This document shows positions 11,751 to 23,572 of a stretch of DNA of 64,000 nt, piece after piece. A program made the translations under genes and the position numbers. The notes beneath the pieces were generated by a model that ran no database searches, was not told the origin of the DNA, and saw nothing but the letters and a program-made list of their open reading frames with translations. Source of the stretch: Jacaranda mimosifolia (taxonomy: Eukaryota; Streptophyta; Magnoliopsida; Lamiales; Bignoniaceae); NCBI GenBank assembly GCA_018894105.1, contig CM032126.1:5545001-5609000 (forward strand), written 5' to 3'. Positions within the stretch are counted from its first letter, which is position 1, and the number at the start of each line of letters is the position of its first letter.

Positions 11751-12600
11751 TGATGAGGGTGTACTTGGTTTGGGGAGTGTATTGAGCTAAGATCCAATCC
11801 GATCTACAAGGTGGCAAGTCGGTGGAAGTGCTTGATGGTATAACGGGGTTGAGTCCTGCAATCAATAACAAATGTCAGGCTACTTGAGAGGCCCTCGGTT
11901 AAGGCACTTCGATGCACAAGTTAGTATATCGACTAGAAGATAGAGTAACAGAGTGAGGGCTTTTTGTAATTGAGAGCATACCTTGTTGAAGACTGGCTAT
12001 GGGGTATTTATAACCTTTCCAATGCCGTTGACATGTCCATGATGCCCTTGCAGTATAGGAAGGGCCTTCATTCTTGCTGATGGCCTTTAAGTCTTCTCTA
12101 GTTTGTGTACTATTCCAGGTGGCGCTGTCTCCAACTACTTAGGTTAAGGTGGTACATTGGAGGCATGCACTAACTTGATGCGGCTAAAAATGTGATACTG
12201 GCAGTGGCATGCGCTATTAATACGGAGGCATGTTGCTTGGCAAAGCATTCAATGCGATCGAGTGGTGGTTGCTTCGGTTCGACCTCTCCGATTGAGATGA
12301 ATACGTTTGCGAGACATCTCTACGGACTCTAGTTGACAAGGTGCAACTTTGTTGCATTCGAGTCTTCTCCCCGACTGAATGCTGAACGACACATTCTTGA
12401 TGGTGATCGACCATGACGTGGTCGACAGGGCGAATGCTGATACTCGCTTTGATGGACAAGGCTTAGTGAGGTTGAAGCTCGATTGATAATATGGTTAGCC
12501 CACAACAGGTTGGGGCTAATAGGTAATTGGATCGTCTTACGCCATATCTCTGACCTGATCGAGTGTTATTAGGTTGGGCCTATTGGGCCATCCCATATCA
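11751..12600 (-). mobile_element. Solo LTR, 850 bp, with perfect target duplication ATATT
   Basis: On the minus strand it begins TGATATGGGATGGCCC and ends ACCCTCATCA. ATATT directly flanks it at 11746-11750 and 12601-12605. The sequence is much less AT-rich than its surroundings. Related copies lie at 27141-28296 and, more degenerate, at about 21079-21723. It is inserted into the GTCACTAA-repeat element, so it is the younger of the two. Confidence 0.8.
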
Positions 12601-12720
12601 ATATTGAAATTGACTATTGATCGATTATTAAGCGGTCATTCATTAGTGATTGCAACGTGCAACCGCTAAAATGCTATTACTAAAACTTAATTTCTTTTAG
12701 TAAGTATAAGCAATTCTCCA

Positions 12721-14295
12721 TTCAAGTGTAAAATAGAATATAAATTTTGTAGCCTTGGTGCTTTTTATTTATTTTTTGTATCCCAATTGCAAAAGATTGA
12801 TAAGATGGGAGAACTGATTCAGCAGTTTGTTGATAAAATGATTCTAAAGTTTGGAAGCTAATTATATATATGTATATATATAATCTTAAAATTACCTTTT
12901 TTTGTTTTAAACAAAAACCAACTCTGAATGATTAAATTGAATATTAAAGACGAAATCAATGTATGACTTGAAAATAATTTCTCAATACGTAATGAGCTAC
13001 TAAGGACATGAAAACAATATTTGGAAAGTATTTTCTCAATATATATATCATGGTTGTTTGAAAATAATTTGGTTCAACGTTGGTGATGAGTCGGATATAT
13101 ACATTTGTATACTCTACTATTTGTCTATCCTTAGCCATAAATTAGAAGAGTGTTTGGATGAGCTTATAAGTTCCTCAAAACATTTTATGAGATGCTTGAG
13201 AGCTTATAAGATATAAAAAGTGTGGTAAATTTTTTTGAAAAAGAGTTTATAAGCTACTAATATAAGATGTTAGAAGCTTATAAATTTTTTTTTAAAAAAA
13301 AAATAAGGAATTCCTAATTTATTTTTAAGATCTTAGCAAGCTTTCTTAATTTTAATCATATTAATTATAAAATTGTAATTACTAACATCTTATAAGCTCA
13401 AATATCTTATTTTATCTAAACATTTTAAGAACTTATTTTTTAAAAAAATCTAATATCTTATAAGCTCCAAAAATATTTTATAAGATGTAGGAGTTTATAA
13501 ATCTTTATAAATAAGTTTAGCCAAACACCCTCCAGGGTAGTGGTGGATAAGATGGAAAGATTCAAAATTTTGAAAGGAGAAATATCCATTGGCTCGTTAA
13601 TTTTATTTTAGACACACTGATAGGTCTGAAAAATGTTTCCATCTTCCAAAAGAATTATTTTTTATACATGTATAAAGTGGAAGTTTTATTATATTTCATG
13701 TTGTCAAGACAAAATTTATTTTGTTAAAGAAACTACTTGTTAATATACAAATTAGCATGTGTCATTTATTTTTGTTGTCGAGTCTAGTTGTATGGACTTA
13801 TGAACTTAGGCGACATGGCTGAAACAATCTTGATTGCATCAATTTTAATTTTAGATCGGGGATGAGTTTAAGGCCGCGGGGTACTCAAATCAAATTACGG
13901 ATGATCCCCTTGCTTGAAAAAATGAAAAAAAAAAAATTCATTTTATTTTTGTTAAAATAATGATGCTAATGCTTTTTATTTAAATATTTTTTTTATTTAC
14001 ATGTCTACCTGTTGATGTTTTGATTATGTTATGACAATTATGAAGTTTTTAAAATTGATGCATTATGATTTGGTAACAAAAGTCTATAAGAATATAAGAT
14101 GAAATATTAAATTCATTTTCATATAATGAGAATATCAACAAATTATGTTTTAACCATACTTTGTGCATAGCACATGACACATACTAGCTAGAAGATATAT
14201 AGATGTCGAATGGTCTATTGATCCAATGATATTGTATTCACACTTCTATCCATGAACAAGAAGACTTTACATTCTCATAGCACACAGTGAGTGGC
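12721..14295. other. Intergenic DNA downstream of GH3 copy A
   Basis: Apart from the MITE at 13145-13532 I see nothing in this stretch: AT-rich DNA, a poly-A tract near 13926, and no coding signal. Confidence 0.5.
13145..13532. mobile_element. MITE, GTGTTTGG family (copy 1)
   Basis: The ends AGAGTGTTTGGATGAGC and CCAAACACCCTC are inverted repeats, and the interior is a run of AGCTTATAAG-type motifs in both orientations. It closely resembles 23183-23572. A TTA precedes the left end; no clean duplication is visible on the right, so the boundaries are approximate. Confidence 0.65.
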
Positions 14296-15074
14296 CTATA
14301 AAGGTTCTGCGTTGAGCCCATATCCAAATGGGAATAGAGGGTCATAATGTGGATCTCTGACATTCATGGGAAGTTGATCAACAGTCTTGAACCATGTATG
14401 CGGAAGCTTGCCAGTAAAACCATAATCACCAAATAGAACATCAGCAGCACCTTGGCCTTCCATTCCTGGAAGCCAAGCGGCTACAAGTGCATCAATATGT
14501 GAAAGATATGGCCGAATCACAACTGGACGGCCTGTGATGAGAACGACAACATATTTTACTGAGGCATATACATTTGTTATAATGCTAGGTCCTGGATCAG
14601 GAAGTGTCAAGTTTAGACTATCTCCATCTGTGTCGGTGTACGGTGATTCCCTTACCATAACAATTGCATATGAGAATTTATTGGACTTCACATATCCAGA
14701 ATCTGGATTCTCGTTCAATATGACCTCTGTTTTTGGGTCTACTGAATTTTTTATAGCAGTTAGGATTGTGGTACCTGATCATTGAAAAGATTAAATTAAA
14801 AAATATAGAGTCAGTTACATGGCAAACACTCTTAATTCTTCTATAATGGGAAGATCCTTGAATAGAGGTGGTAGTAAGAATATTGAAAAAAAACAAATAT
14901 TTGATGGATGAAAATGAAGAGGCAACTAAAATAGAAGAAATTATGGATTTACCGGCTGTGATATTGCCGCTCTGTCCCTGCCATTGAATCGTCCAACCAC
15001 CACATTAGTTACCAATATTATTAGCATGGGTTCCTGCAATGAGAATCTTTCATGCCTTCTTAGGAAGTGGTATT

Positions 15075-15356
15075 TGTAGAATAGGCATGTGCGATGGGTA
15101 CAGACAGACACGTGATGGTTGTATCCTGCTCAGCTTACTAGTTAATCAGTTATTTAGTTTGTTAATCAGTTAGCTTAGACAGTTTTCATTTTTGTTTCAG
15201 CAGGTTAGCCAAAGCTGAATATCTCAGCTATAAATATAGCATTAATTGCACTGTACACACATAATAGATTGTGACATTACTTTTCTTCTGAAAACAAGAT
15301 AGCTCTCTTATCTCTCTTTCCGAAAGTCTGCTCTCAGCTTACCCCAGAAGTTCACA
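15075..15356 (+). repeat. 5' LTR of the Ty1-copia element
   Basis: TG...CA ends, 282 bases, with a TATAAATA box near 15231 followed by the transcript leader. The PBS at 15357-15370 matches the 3' end of initiator-methionine tRNA in style. Confidence 0.9.
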
Positions 15357-15449
15357 TGGTATCAAAGCGATACCTGTCCTGAGGCGTGGATCAAAAGCAG
15401 ATCACCCTTCATCATCAGTTGACGGTCCATTACGAGGAAGAAATTTGCA

Positions 15450-16612
15450 CTGATGGAAGGTGCAAGAAGGAATGGAGCTGGAGGCGTCTGGAACTTGAAT
15501 GAGAACCGAGTCGGATGCAGAGATGGAAATTCGTTGCATCTCCAATCCTCCGATCACCCTGGCATGATGCTTGTGTCAACACCATTGAACGAAAACAACT
15601 ACCTGGCGTAGAGCCGAGCTATGAGAATTGTGTTGGGAGCGAAGGTTAAGCTAGGCTTTGTCAATGGGAAGTGTCTTATGCCAGACGAGGAATCGGAAGA
15701 ATTCGAATAGTGAGTAGAGTCGATTGCATGGTGTAATCGTTGATCTTGAATTCGATCTCTAAGGAGATTGTGGACGCTTTTCTTTTCACCGCCACGACAA
15801 ACGAATTATGGCAGGAGCCGAAGGAAAGGTTCAGCGAGTGCAACGGTCCTCTCTTGTATCGACTATAGAGAGAAATTAATTCAATTTCACAAGGAAATCA
15901 ATTGGTTGTGCAATACTATACTAGGATAAAAAAGCTGTGGGATGAGTTGCAATGCCTACTGCCGATTCCACAATACAACTGTGAAGCGGCCAAGCATGTG
16001 GCGGATTATAATTCTTCAAGCAGATTAGTGTAGTTTCTTATGGGATTAAGTGATGGATATGACCACATCAGGAATCAAATACTTGTAATGGAGCCACTTC
16101 CAACTGTAAACAAGGCATATTCCATGATATTGAGAGTTGAAAAGTAAAGGGAAATTCAGACTGTATTAGGTGAGATGATGGGTAATGTAGCAATGATGGC
16201 TGGAAATCAGCAACCCAAGAAATTCAGTGGTGAGGCTCAGGTGTTTAAGAAAGAAAGATCAGGACAGAAAAGAGTTGATAAATCATATCTACATTGTACG
16301 CACCTCAACTGTAGCGGACATACGAGGGAGACATGTTTTAAATTGCACGGCGCACTCGACTGGTATAAGGAGCTTATGGAGGCCAAAGTGAAGTCTAGGC
16401 CTAGGCAGATGACTAACATGGCGGATGGAGCGATGGGATCTAGGAATAATTCTAGCAGGGAAAACAAGCTGCCAGCTGAATGGAACGATAGAATCCAGGA
16501 CCTCATACAAAGCGAGGTCAGCAAGATTATGAAGGAAAAGGTGTTGTCGAGGAAGCCTCAGCAAACATGGCATGCTATCATAAGTTTGCAGGTACTAATC
16601 TTCATCATCTAA
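15450..16612 (+). pseudogene. Copia gag, broken
   Basis: Gag-like sequence begins near 15540 and contains several stops (for example TAG at about 15610). The frame 16175-16612 is open and carries a CCHC-type zinc knuckle (C-T-H-L-N-C-S-G-H-T-R-E-T-C). The knuckle would bind retroelement RNA during particle assembly in an active element; this copy cannot make a full Gag. Confidence 0.75.
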
Positions 16613-19600
16613 CCTTCAGTACGCTGTGTTTGTTAGAGCCTGGAAGTTGGATCATAGATACGGGGGCCTCGATCTATATATGCTGTAACCTAAGCCTTCT
16701 AAGAGAGCAAAAATCTGTCAAAAACCCCATACCCGTATACCCGCCAGACAGGTCAGTTAAAATGATCCAAAAGATAGGAAGTATTCACTTCACAAATAAG
16801 TTCACCCTAAATGATGTCATGTACACACCACAATTCCAGTATAATATGTTGTCGGTCAATAAGTTGCTAGAGAACCCAACTCTTAAGTTCACATTCTACT
16901 CAACATATTGTTCATTGCTGGACCTGCAGACTGAAGAGGTCTTGGCCGTTGGGAAAATAGTTGGAAGACTATATGTGCTTGACTTCGATTGCTTCAACTC
17001 CGGTGCATTATCCCATTCCATCGAAATATCCTCATCCTTCTCAAGATGTAATCCTGATGTTCTTCTTCCTAGAAGTAACACTTGTATCACTCCTTATCAT
17101 ACTATGATGAAACCAAGTCATTGTACATTGCATTGGCATAAGAGACTTGGCCATGCTTCCTCTACTGTCATGTCTCACATGAATTTCGTAAATAAAGTTC
17201 AAATCGCATCTATTCTTCCTTGTGATACTTGCCAATTCGCTAAACAACATAGACTCACTTTTGAGAACAGCCAAATCAAAAGCTCAAAACCTTTCCAGTT
17301 ACTTCACATTGACCTTTGGGGGGCATATCATCAAATGTCATTGACCGGGGCTCATTATTTTATGACTATAGTGGATAACTTTAGTAGATCTAAGTGGACC
17401 TATCTTCTATCTCACAAGTCTCAAGCTACCCAAACCTTGATCCCATTCTTCAGGCTTGTAGAAACTCAATTTGAATCCAAGGTTAAAGCTATAAGGACTG
17501 ACAATGGGAGTGAATTTATAAGTAACAGCTGCCAAGACTTGTTTCGAGAAAGAGGGATCCTACATCAGAGAACATGTCCATACACTCCACAGCAGAATGG
17601 GATAGTCGAGAGAAAACACAAACATTTGTTACAAGTTGCTCGAGCATTAATGTTCCAAGCCAACCTCCCCAAGAAGTTTTGGGGAGAATCTGTCTTAACA
17701 GCCACCTATATCATAAACAGACTGCCCACTCCCCTTCTAAACTGGAAAAGTCCTTATGAGATTCTCTATGGTCATCCATCTATATATGAATCTTTGAGAG
17801 TTTTTGGTTGCTTGTGTTATGTCACAAATACATTGCCCCACAAAGATAAGTTTGATCCGAGGGCCATGAAATGTGTGTTTCTTGGTTATTGCTCTGGACA
17901 AAAGGCTTTCAAAGCTTATGACTTTGACTTTCACAGGCTGTTAGTGTCCCAGGACGTTATATTTCATGAAAACATCCTTCCCTATCAACCTTCCCCAAAC
18001 ACTAGTCACACACCGCTGCCCACTGCCCAGTTGGATGATGACCTATCTTTAGAAGAAACTCCCTTGTCTCCTACTCATTTTCCTCCTCCTCTGTGCCATC
18101 TAATGTGTTTGAAAACCAAACCACTGCTACTAGACACAGTACCAGGGTCAAGCACAAACCAACATGGATGAAAGATTTCATCTCCAACACAATCCAAAAG
18201 ACCTCTTCTGATGCAGTCCATAACCAAACCACCACCAAAACCTCCAAGAACACCTATCCCGTACGTACATATCCCTATTATGTCTCACCCAGATTACATA
18301 AATAGTATGTAGAGTTCCTGGCCAACGTATCAGGTGATTCAGAACTGGGCTCATACAAACATGCTAGTACTGACTTTAGATGGGTTAAGGCTATGGCAAG
18401 TGAGTTTGAAGCCTTGGAGAGAAACTGCACTTGGGAGTTGACGGACCTGCCGATAGGAAAAAAGGCAATCGACTCGAGATGGGTCTATAAGATAAAACAC
18501 AAGCCAGATGGAACCGTGGACAGGTACAAGGCAATGTTAGTGGCTAAAGGGTATAGTCAAGTGGCTGGTACCGATTACTTTGATTCCTTATCCCCTGTAG
18601 CTAAACTGGTCACAATGAGGGTTTTCTTGGCTCTAGCTTGTGCAAAGAAGTGGTCCATACAACAACTGGACATTAATAATGCGTATTTGCATGGTTACCT
18701 AGATGAAGAAGTCTACATGCAACCACCAGAGGGCTATGCCAAGGCCAAACGATGGGTGGTTTGTAAGTTGGTCAGATCACTGTACGGCTTGAAGCAAGCC
18801 TCCAGGGAATGGAACTTTGAACTTAGTGTGCAACTATAGAAATTTGGATTTAGACAGTCACCACACGATCATTGCCTCTTCATCAAGACAACGGGAGGAC
18901 ACTTTCAGTTTTTGGTAGTCTATGTCGATGATGTTCTGATTACAGGAGATATTGAAGAGGACATCATAAGCACAAAGAAATTCCTAGATGAGAAGTTCAC
19001 AATCAAAGACACGGGACAAGCCACATACTTTCTCGGGATGGAAATTGCTAAGACAAAGGAAGGGATGTTCTTAAATAAGAGGAAGTATACACTTGACATT
19101 CTTAAAGATGTTGGGTTGCTTGGGGCAAAACCAGCTAAAACACCACTGCTTAAGGGTCAAACGCTCAGTGTAAGTGGTGGTATAACACTTCCCAAACCAG
19201 AGAAGTACAGCAGATTGATTGGGAGGCTTCTATATCTCAACTTCACTCAGCCAGACGTCAGTCACACTGTCTAGCAGCTAAGTCAGTTCGTTAGTGCACC
19301 CTGCAAGTCTCATTGGGATGCTGCTGTCCATGTGCTGCAGTATCTAAAGGGGTCTCCATCTAGAGGGTTATTTTTCGCTTCAGAAAATGATCCGAATCTA
19401 CGAGCTTATTGCGATGCAGACTGGGCTGCATGTCGCAACACTATGAGGTCCCTCACCGATTTCTGTGTGCTCCTAGGTTCATCACTGATCTCTTGGAAAA
19501 CTAAGAAGCAAAGCACTGTTTCCCGGTCCTCGATTGAAGCTAAATATCGCAGTATGGCATCAACCGTATGTGAGTTAAGATGGTTGTCTTACATTCTTGG

Positions 19601-19880
19601 TGATTTCGGAGTCTCAGTAAATCTTCTCGTTCCTCTTCACTGTGATAACATGGCTGCCATGCACATCGCCGCTAATCCTGTCTTTCATGAGCGTACAAAG
19701 CACTTGGAGATAGATTGCCACCTGGTTCGTGATCAACTAAAGGAGGGTTTCATTGCCACACAGTATACTCCCAGCAAAGAACAACTAGCTGACTTGTTCA
19801 CCAAATCACTGGCTGCACCACGTTTTGAACATCTGCTGTCCAAGTTGGGGTTGGCCGATGCTCACCAACCTCTAACTTGA
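16567..19880 (+). pseudogene. Copia pol, interrupted by one frameshift and three TAG stops
   Basis: Protease motif W-I-I-D-T-G-A-S lies near 16650. The pre-integrase motif L-H-W-H-K-R-L-G-H is at about 17130, and the integrase core is visible as H-I-D-L-W-G, T-D-N-G-S-E-F and Q-Q-N-G-I-V-E-R near 17300-17620. The reverse transcriptase starts near 18393 and has the Y-V-D-D catalytic motif at about 18918. RNase H (Y-C-D-A-D-W-A, then S-R-S-S-I-E-A-K-Y) is near 19410-19550. The reading frame shifts near 18095. In-frame TAG codons at 18303, 18837 and 19272 each sit where copia proteins usually have Gln. The element is not autonomous. Confidence 0.9.
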
Positions 19881-19888
19881 GAGGGGCA

Positions 19889-20184
19889 TGTAGAATAGGC
19901 ATGTGCGATGGGTACAGAGAGACACGTGATGGTTGCATCCAGCTCAGCTTACTAGTTAATTAGTTATTTAGTTTGTTAATTAGTTTGTTAATCAGTTAGC
20001 TTAGACGGTTTTCATTTCTGCTTCAGCAGGTTAGCCAAAGTTGAATATTTCATCTATAAATACAGCATTAATTGCACTGTACACACAGAATAGATTGTGA
20101 CATATTATTTTTCTTCTGAAAACAAGATGGCTCTCTTCTCTCTCTTTCCGAAAGTCTGCTCTCAGCTTACCCTAGAAGTTCACA
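19889..20184 (+). repeat. 3' LTR of the Ty1-copia element
   Basis: It is 296 bases long. Compared with the 5' LTR it has an extra TTTGTTAATTAG-like unit and scattered substitutions, mostly transitions. Confidence 0.9.
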
Positions 20185-21078
20185 GTATTAATGGTTGGTC
20201 GGCAGATTCACCATTCTTGAGCAGCACAAGTGATTTTCTTACTGCTTCTCTTGCTAGTTCCCTGTGTTCCTGTCAAATTTTTAGACATACATAATAAGCA
20301 TATGAACATAGTTGATCAGCAAAGGAGCTTTCGGAAGCCCGAGTCAAAGTGAACTTTCTCAACTGACTTGACTTCCTATGTACTTCGTCATGCTATGATC
20401 AGCCAATAGGTGTTCAAATAGACCCATTATGAATTTAACTTTTAAAATTCTCTTCACAACATCATCAATCCGACTCATCGAGATGAAGTTATTTTTCACC
20501 AAGAAGGTCAGACCATCAATGAATTCTGTATACTTGTATGGAATCATAACCTGTTTTATATGGTAACTTGAGTATTTCTTCCCAAGTTGACTTGTATGGA
20601 GCAATGAACTTACAGCTTTTAGTTTTGAAATTAATATGGAAGCTATCACACCAACCATGTCAATTCCAGCATTACCTCCAGTTAGGATTGAATATGTATA
20701 GTTCGCGTGAGTTGGAGAAGTAATTTTGTCAATTCCTTGCCAATCTGATATGACAAATCCCTGATGTGTTTTACAAGTATCAGTTAGCTTTGTTTATTTT
20801 GTGGGTATGAAGATTAAAGCTAAATTTCTTGAGAGAAATTACTTGGAATCTCAGTGTTCCTTTGAGAAAGTCAGTGATGAGATCAGATTAACATGTATTT
20901 TTATACCATTCCAACTTGAGTAGGAGATCATGACAGTTGAAACAACCTTGATGATTGAATCATAGTAAGCTGGCGTATGGATGCTGCGTAATTCATGCCA
21001 TGTTGCTACTGTGTCATTCTCATTTATTCATTTGGTTGTTCCACCATCACCAACGTAGTGTTTGGCACATGCTACTTC

Positions 21079-21723
21079 TGGGGGTTAGGTTTTATTTGTT
21101 GACCTGGGGGGTTAATCGACTAGAGAGATGGGCTCAGTGAGTATCTGAACGAGTGAGTCAAACCCTGCAACTAATAGACACGCATCAGGCTAGTCAAGAG
21201 AGTCCTCGGCTATGATCCTCCAATGCTTAAATCAGTATGTGCTCGACCAAAAAGTAATTTAACAGAGCAATGGTTTGTGAGAGTGCAAGTTAGGTGACTG
21301 GTTGATGGAGTCCTCGGCTATGATCCTCCAATGCTTAAGTCAGTATGTGCTTGACCAAAAAGTAATTTAACAGAGCAATGGTTTGTGAGAGTGTAAGTTA
21401 GGTGACTGGTTGATGGAGCTATTAATGCGGATAGGATGGCGATTCTGCTACGTTAAATGTGGACATGATTGGTGGCAGACGTTGCAATTAATGCGGCTGC
21501 AATCGGGAAAAGTGTTGCTCTATATCCTCTTTGACCATGCATGGTTGAGTGGGCTACAATTACGTATACTTGAGAGGCTCTCGTCGACTTTCTACTGAGG
21601 TCAATAAGCTTCAATCGTGATCGATATTGGATCTTTATTCTTGGGTCTATGTATTGACTTGGGCCAAACTTGATGTTGAACATTAGGCATACTATATTGA
21701 GCTTGTCCATTACATCTATATCA
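21079..21723 (-). mobile_element. Degenerate LTR of the TGATATGG family at GH3-A exon 5
   Basis: Internal sequence such as CCCTGCAACTAATAGACACG followed by a GAGAGTCCTCGGC block matches the corresponding part of the solo LTR at 11751-12600. It interrupts copy A at the 5' edge of exon 5, so the acceptor of that exon is lost. A 108-base tandem duplication is present (GTCCTCGGCTATGATCC at 21202 and 21310). The ends are approximate, and I found no matching target duplication. Confidence 0.55.
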
Positions 21724-21829
21724 CATGTCTTTTTTCATTTTTTTTTATTTCAAATATATGATATAATTTATATATACACATATTTTTATAAATATATATT
21801 TATATATAATTTATGATTATTTACTAATT

Positions 21830-21861
<32 letters not shown>

Positions 21862-22690
21862 ACTATGCTAACAATATTATTTAACTTACATAATTAAAAT
21901 AACATAATTAAATTTCTACATGTAAATTAAGAAATAAATATATTAGAAGTAAAAATTAAAAAATAAAATTGAGCTCCCCGCCCCTCCTCCACGGGTGGCT
22001 ACCTTGCTGACAGCCAGCCTGTCAAGAACATAATTAAATTTATAATTTTTAACTAATTAAATTTCTAATATACTATATTAATAATATAATTTTAACTTGC
22101 ATAATTAAAATGACATAATTAAATTAATTTATATATGTACATTAAAAAATAAATAGATTAAAACTAAAAATTTGACAAAAAAAAAAAAAAATGAAATTGA
22201 TGCCCCCGCCCCCACCTCTACGGCCAGCCTGCCTGGTGGGCAGACTGGCCGTTGACCATGGCAGCCGTCGGCTAGCGTTCCCAGATTTAGGCAAGCTGGC
22301 CATGGCCATGGCAGCCCATCGGAGTCGAGGTGGGTGGGTGGGTCGGGTGGGGTGGGGTGCTGGGACAATATATTTAATATATATGTATATATTTAGATAA
22401 ATACATGTGTATATATATATGTGTATATATAAATATATATTGTATATTTAGTTGGCATTTCTTTTATCTTTTTTCTTTCAACTAATCAAGCAATGTCGGT
22501 TGAATTTTTGCCAACAAGGCAAAATCTCAAAATGGACGCACTCCTGGCGAGTCATGTTAGATTATCTGACGAGTTTTCCTATTTTCGATGAAAAAGGAAC
22601 TAAAAGTGATAATTTTTTAATATTTATGAATTAAAATTGTAATTTTAAAATTTATAGAACAAAAATGCCAATCAAACAAAATTATAGAAC
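21724..22690. repeat. AT-rich insertion with two GC-rich modules in GH3-A intron 4
   Basis: This stretch has no counterpart in intron 4 of copies B and C. A unit of about 216 bases (AT-rich arm plus a GC-rich block starting near AAATTGAKCYCCCG) occurs twice, at about 21870-22025 and 22085-22370. The second block contains CATGGCCATGGC repeats and (GGGT)n. Similar CCATGGCAGCC blocks framed by TATATA runs lie at 44395-44620, so this is a dispersed repeat of unknown class. Confidence 0.5.
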
Positions 22691-23182
22691 CAAAATTACA
22701 ATTTTACCTATATAGGCGACATAGTTAAATGCTCTTGAAATGAAGTACATCCCCTAACCGAGTAAACAATCTGATTCTTTGATAACAACGTCGAACCCAT
22801 GCCAGTTTCGTTTGTTTTTGTTTCTGTGTTTCTGCGTTTGTTTGTTTATTTGTTTATTTTTTTTTTCACTGTGTGGAATTATGGTCCGTTAGCTCTTAGA
22901 AAAATGCCAAATCATAAATGGAGCAATATACATATTTTTTAATTTAACTGTTCAGTGGGATTATGGTCCACTGCACAAGGAATTTTCTATTTTTATATTT
23001 TTATTCGAGCAGATTAAACCAAAATTGAGGTCCATCTAAGGCAGCAAAAATTCACAGCTTAGGTAGAGGTTGAAGTAAATGGATAATTATAATAATACTG
23101 GTTGTGATTTTGTAATGCAATTTGAATCATAAGTAGACCAATATTCAGACTATTTTGAATAATTTAACAAATATTCTACTTA

Positions 23183-23572
23183 GAGGGTGTTTGGGTGAGC
23201 TTATAAGTTCCCTTAAACATTTTATAAGATGTTTTGAGGAGCTTATAAGTTGATAAAAAGTGTTTGGTAATTTTTTTTAAAAAAGAGTCTATAAGATCCT
23301 AAAATAAGATGTTAGGAGCTTATAAACTTTTTTAAAAAAAGTAAGGAGATCCCAACTTTATTTTTAAAATCTTAACAATCTCTTTCATTTTTAACCATTT
23401 TAATTACAAAATTACTATTATTAACATCTTATAAGCTCCATGATCTTATTTTATCCAAACACTTCAACAATTTATTTTAAAAATAAAATCTAATATCTTA
23501 TAAGTTCCAAAAAAATCTTATAAGATGTATGGTGTTATAAGATGTTTAAAATAAATTTAACCAAACACCCTC
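23183..23572. mobile_element. MITE (Tourist-like), 390 bp, TSD TTA
   Basis: Termini GAGGGTGTTTGG and CCAAACACCCTC are perfect 12-base inverted repeats, flanked by TTA at 23180-23182 and 23573-23575. A three-base TTA duplication is the hallmark of PIF/Harbinger elements. The same place in intron 4 of copies B (about 36050) and C (about 42375) reads AATATTCTACTCAGGTGACTG with no insertion. Confidence 0.85.

Larger units (their letters stand above)
10440..12720. mobile_element. Degenerate element rich in GTCACTAA subterminal repeats, possibly CACTA-like
   Basis: Short motifs of the type GTCACTAATTAG and AGTGACCAC recur in both orientations at 10460-10600, 11520-11720 and 12610-12690. The right edge reads TTTCTTTTAGTAAG, which on the other strand loosely resembles the CACTACAAGAAA end of CACTA elements. 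No transposase is visible, and the centre is AT-rich DNA plus a solo LTR. The class assignment is a guess from motif style. Confidence 0.3.
15075..20184 (+). mobile_element. Ty1-copia retrotransposon inserted in GH3 exon 8
   Basis: Left LTR 15075-15356 and right LTR 19889-20184 both run TGTAGAATAGG to AGTTCACA. The primer binding site TGGTATCAAAGCG follows the left LTR and a purine tract AGAGGGGCA precedes the right one. GTATT is duplicated at 15070-15074 and 20185-20189. Removing the element and one GTATT leaves GH3 exon 8 at exactly 202 bases, the length in copies B and C. The two LTRs differ at roughly twenty places including a 12-14-base insertion in the right LTR, so the insertion is not recent. 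Gene order is gag, protease, integrase, RT, RNase H (copia order). Confidence 0.95.

Noticed and set aside
22129..22400. Frames of 69-79 codons over the GC-rich block in GH3-A intron 4
   Set aside because: They lie within a repeat, are low-complexity (poly-Pro or poly-Gly like) and face both directions.
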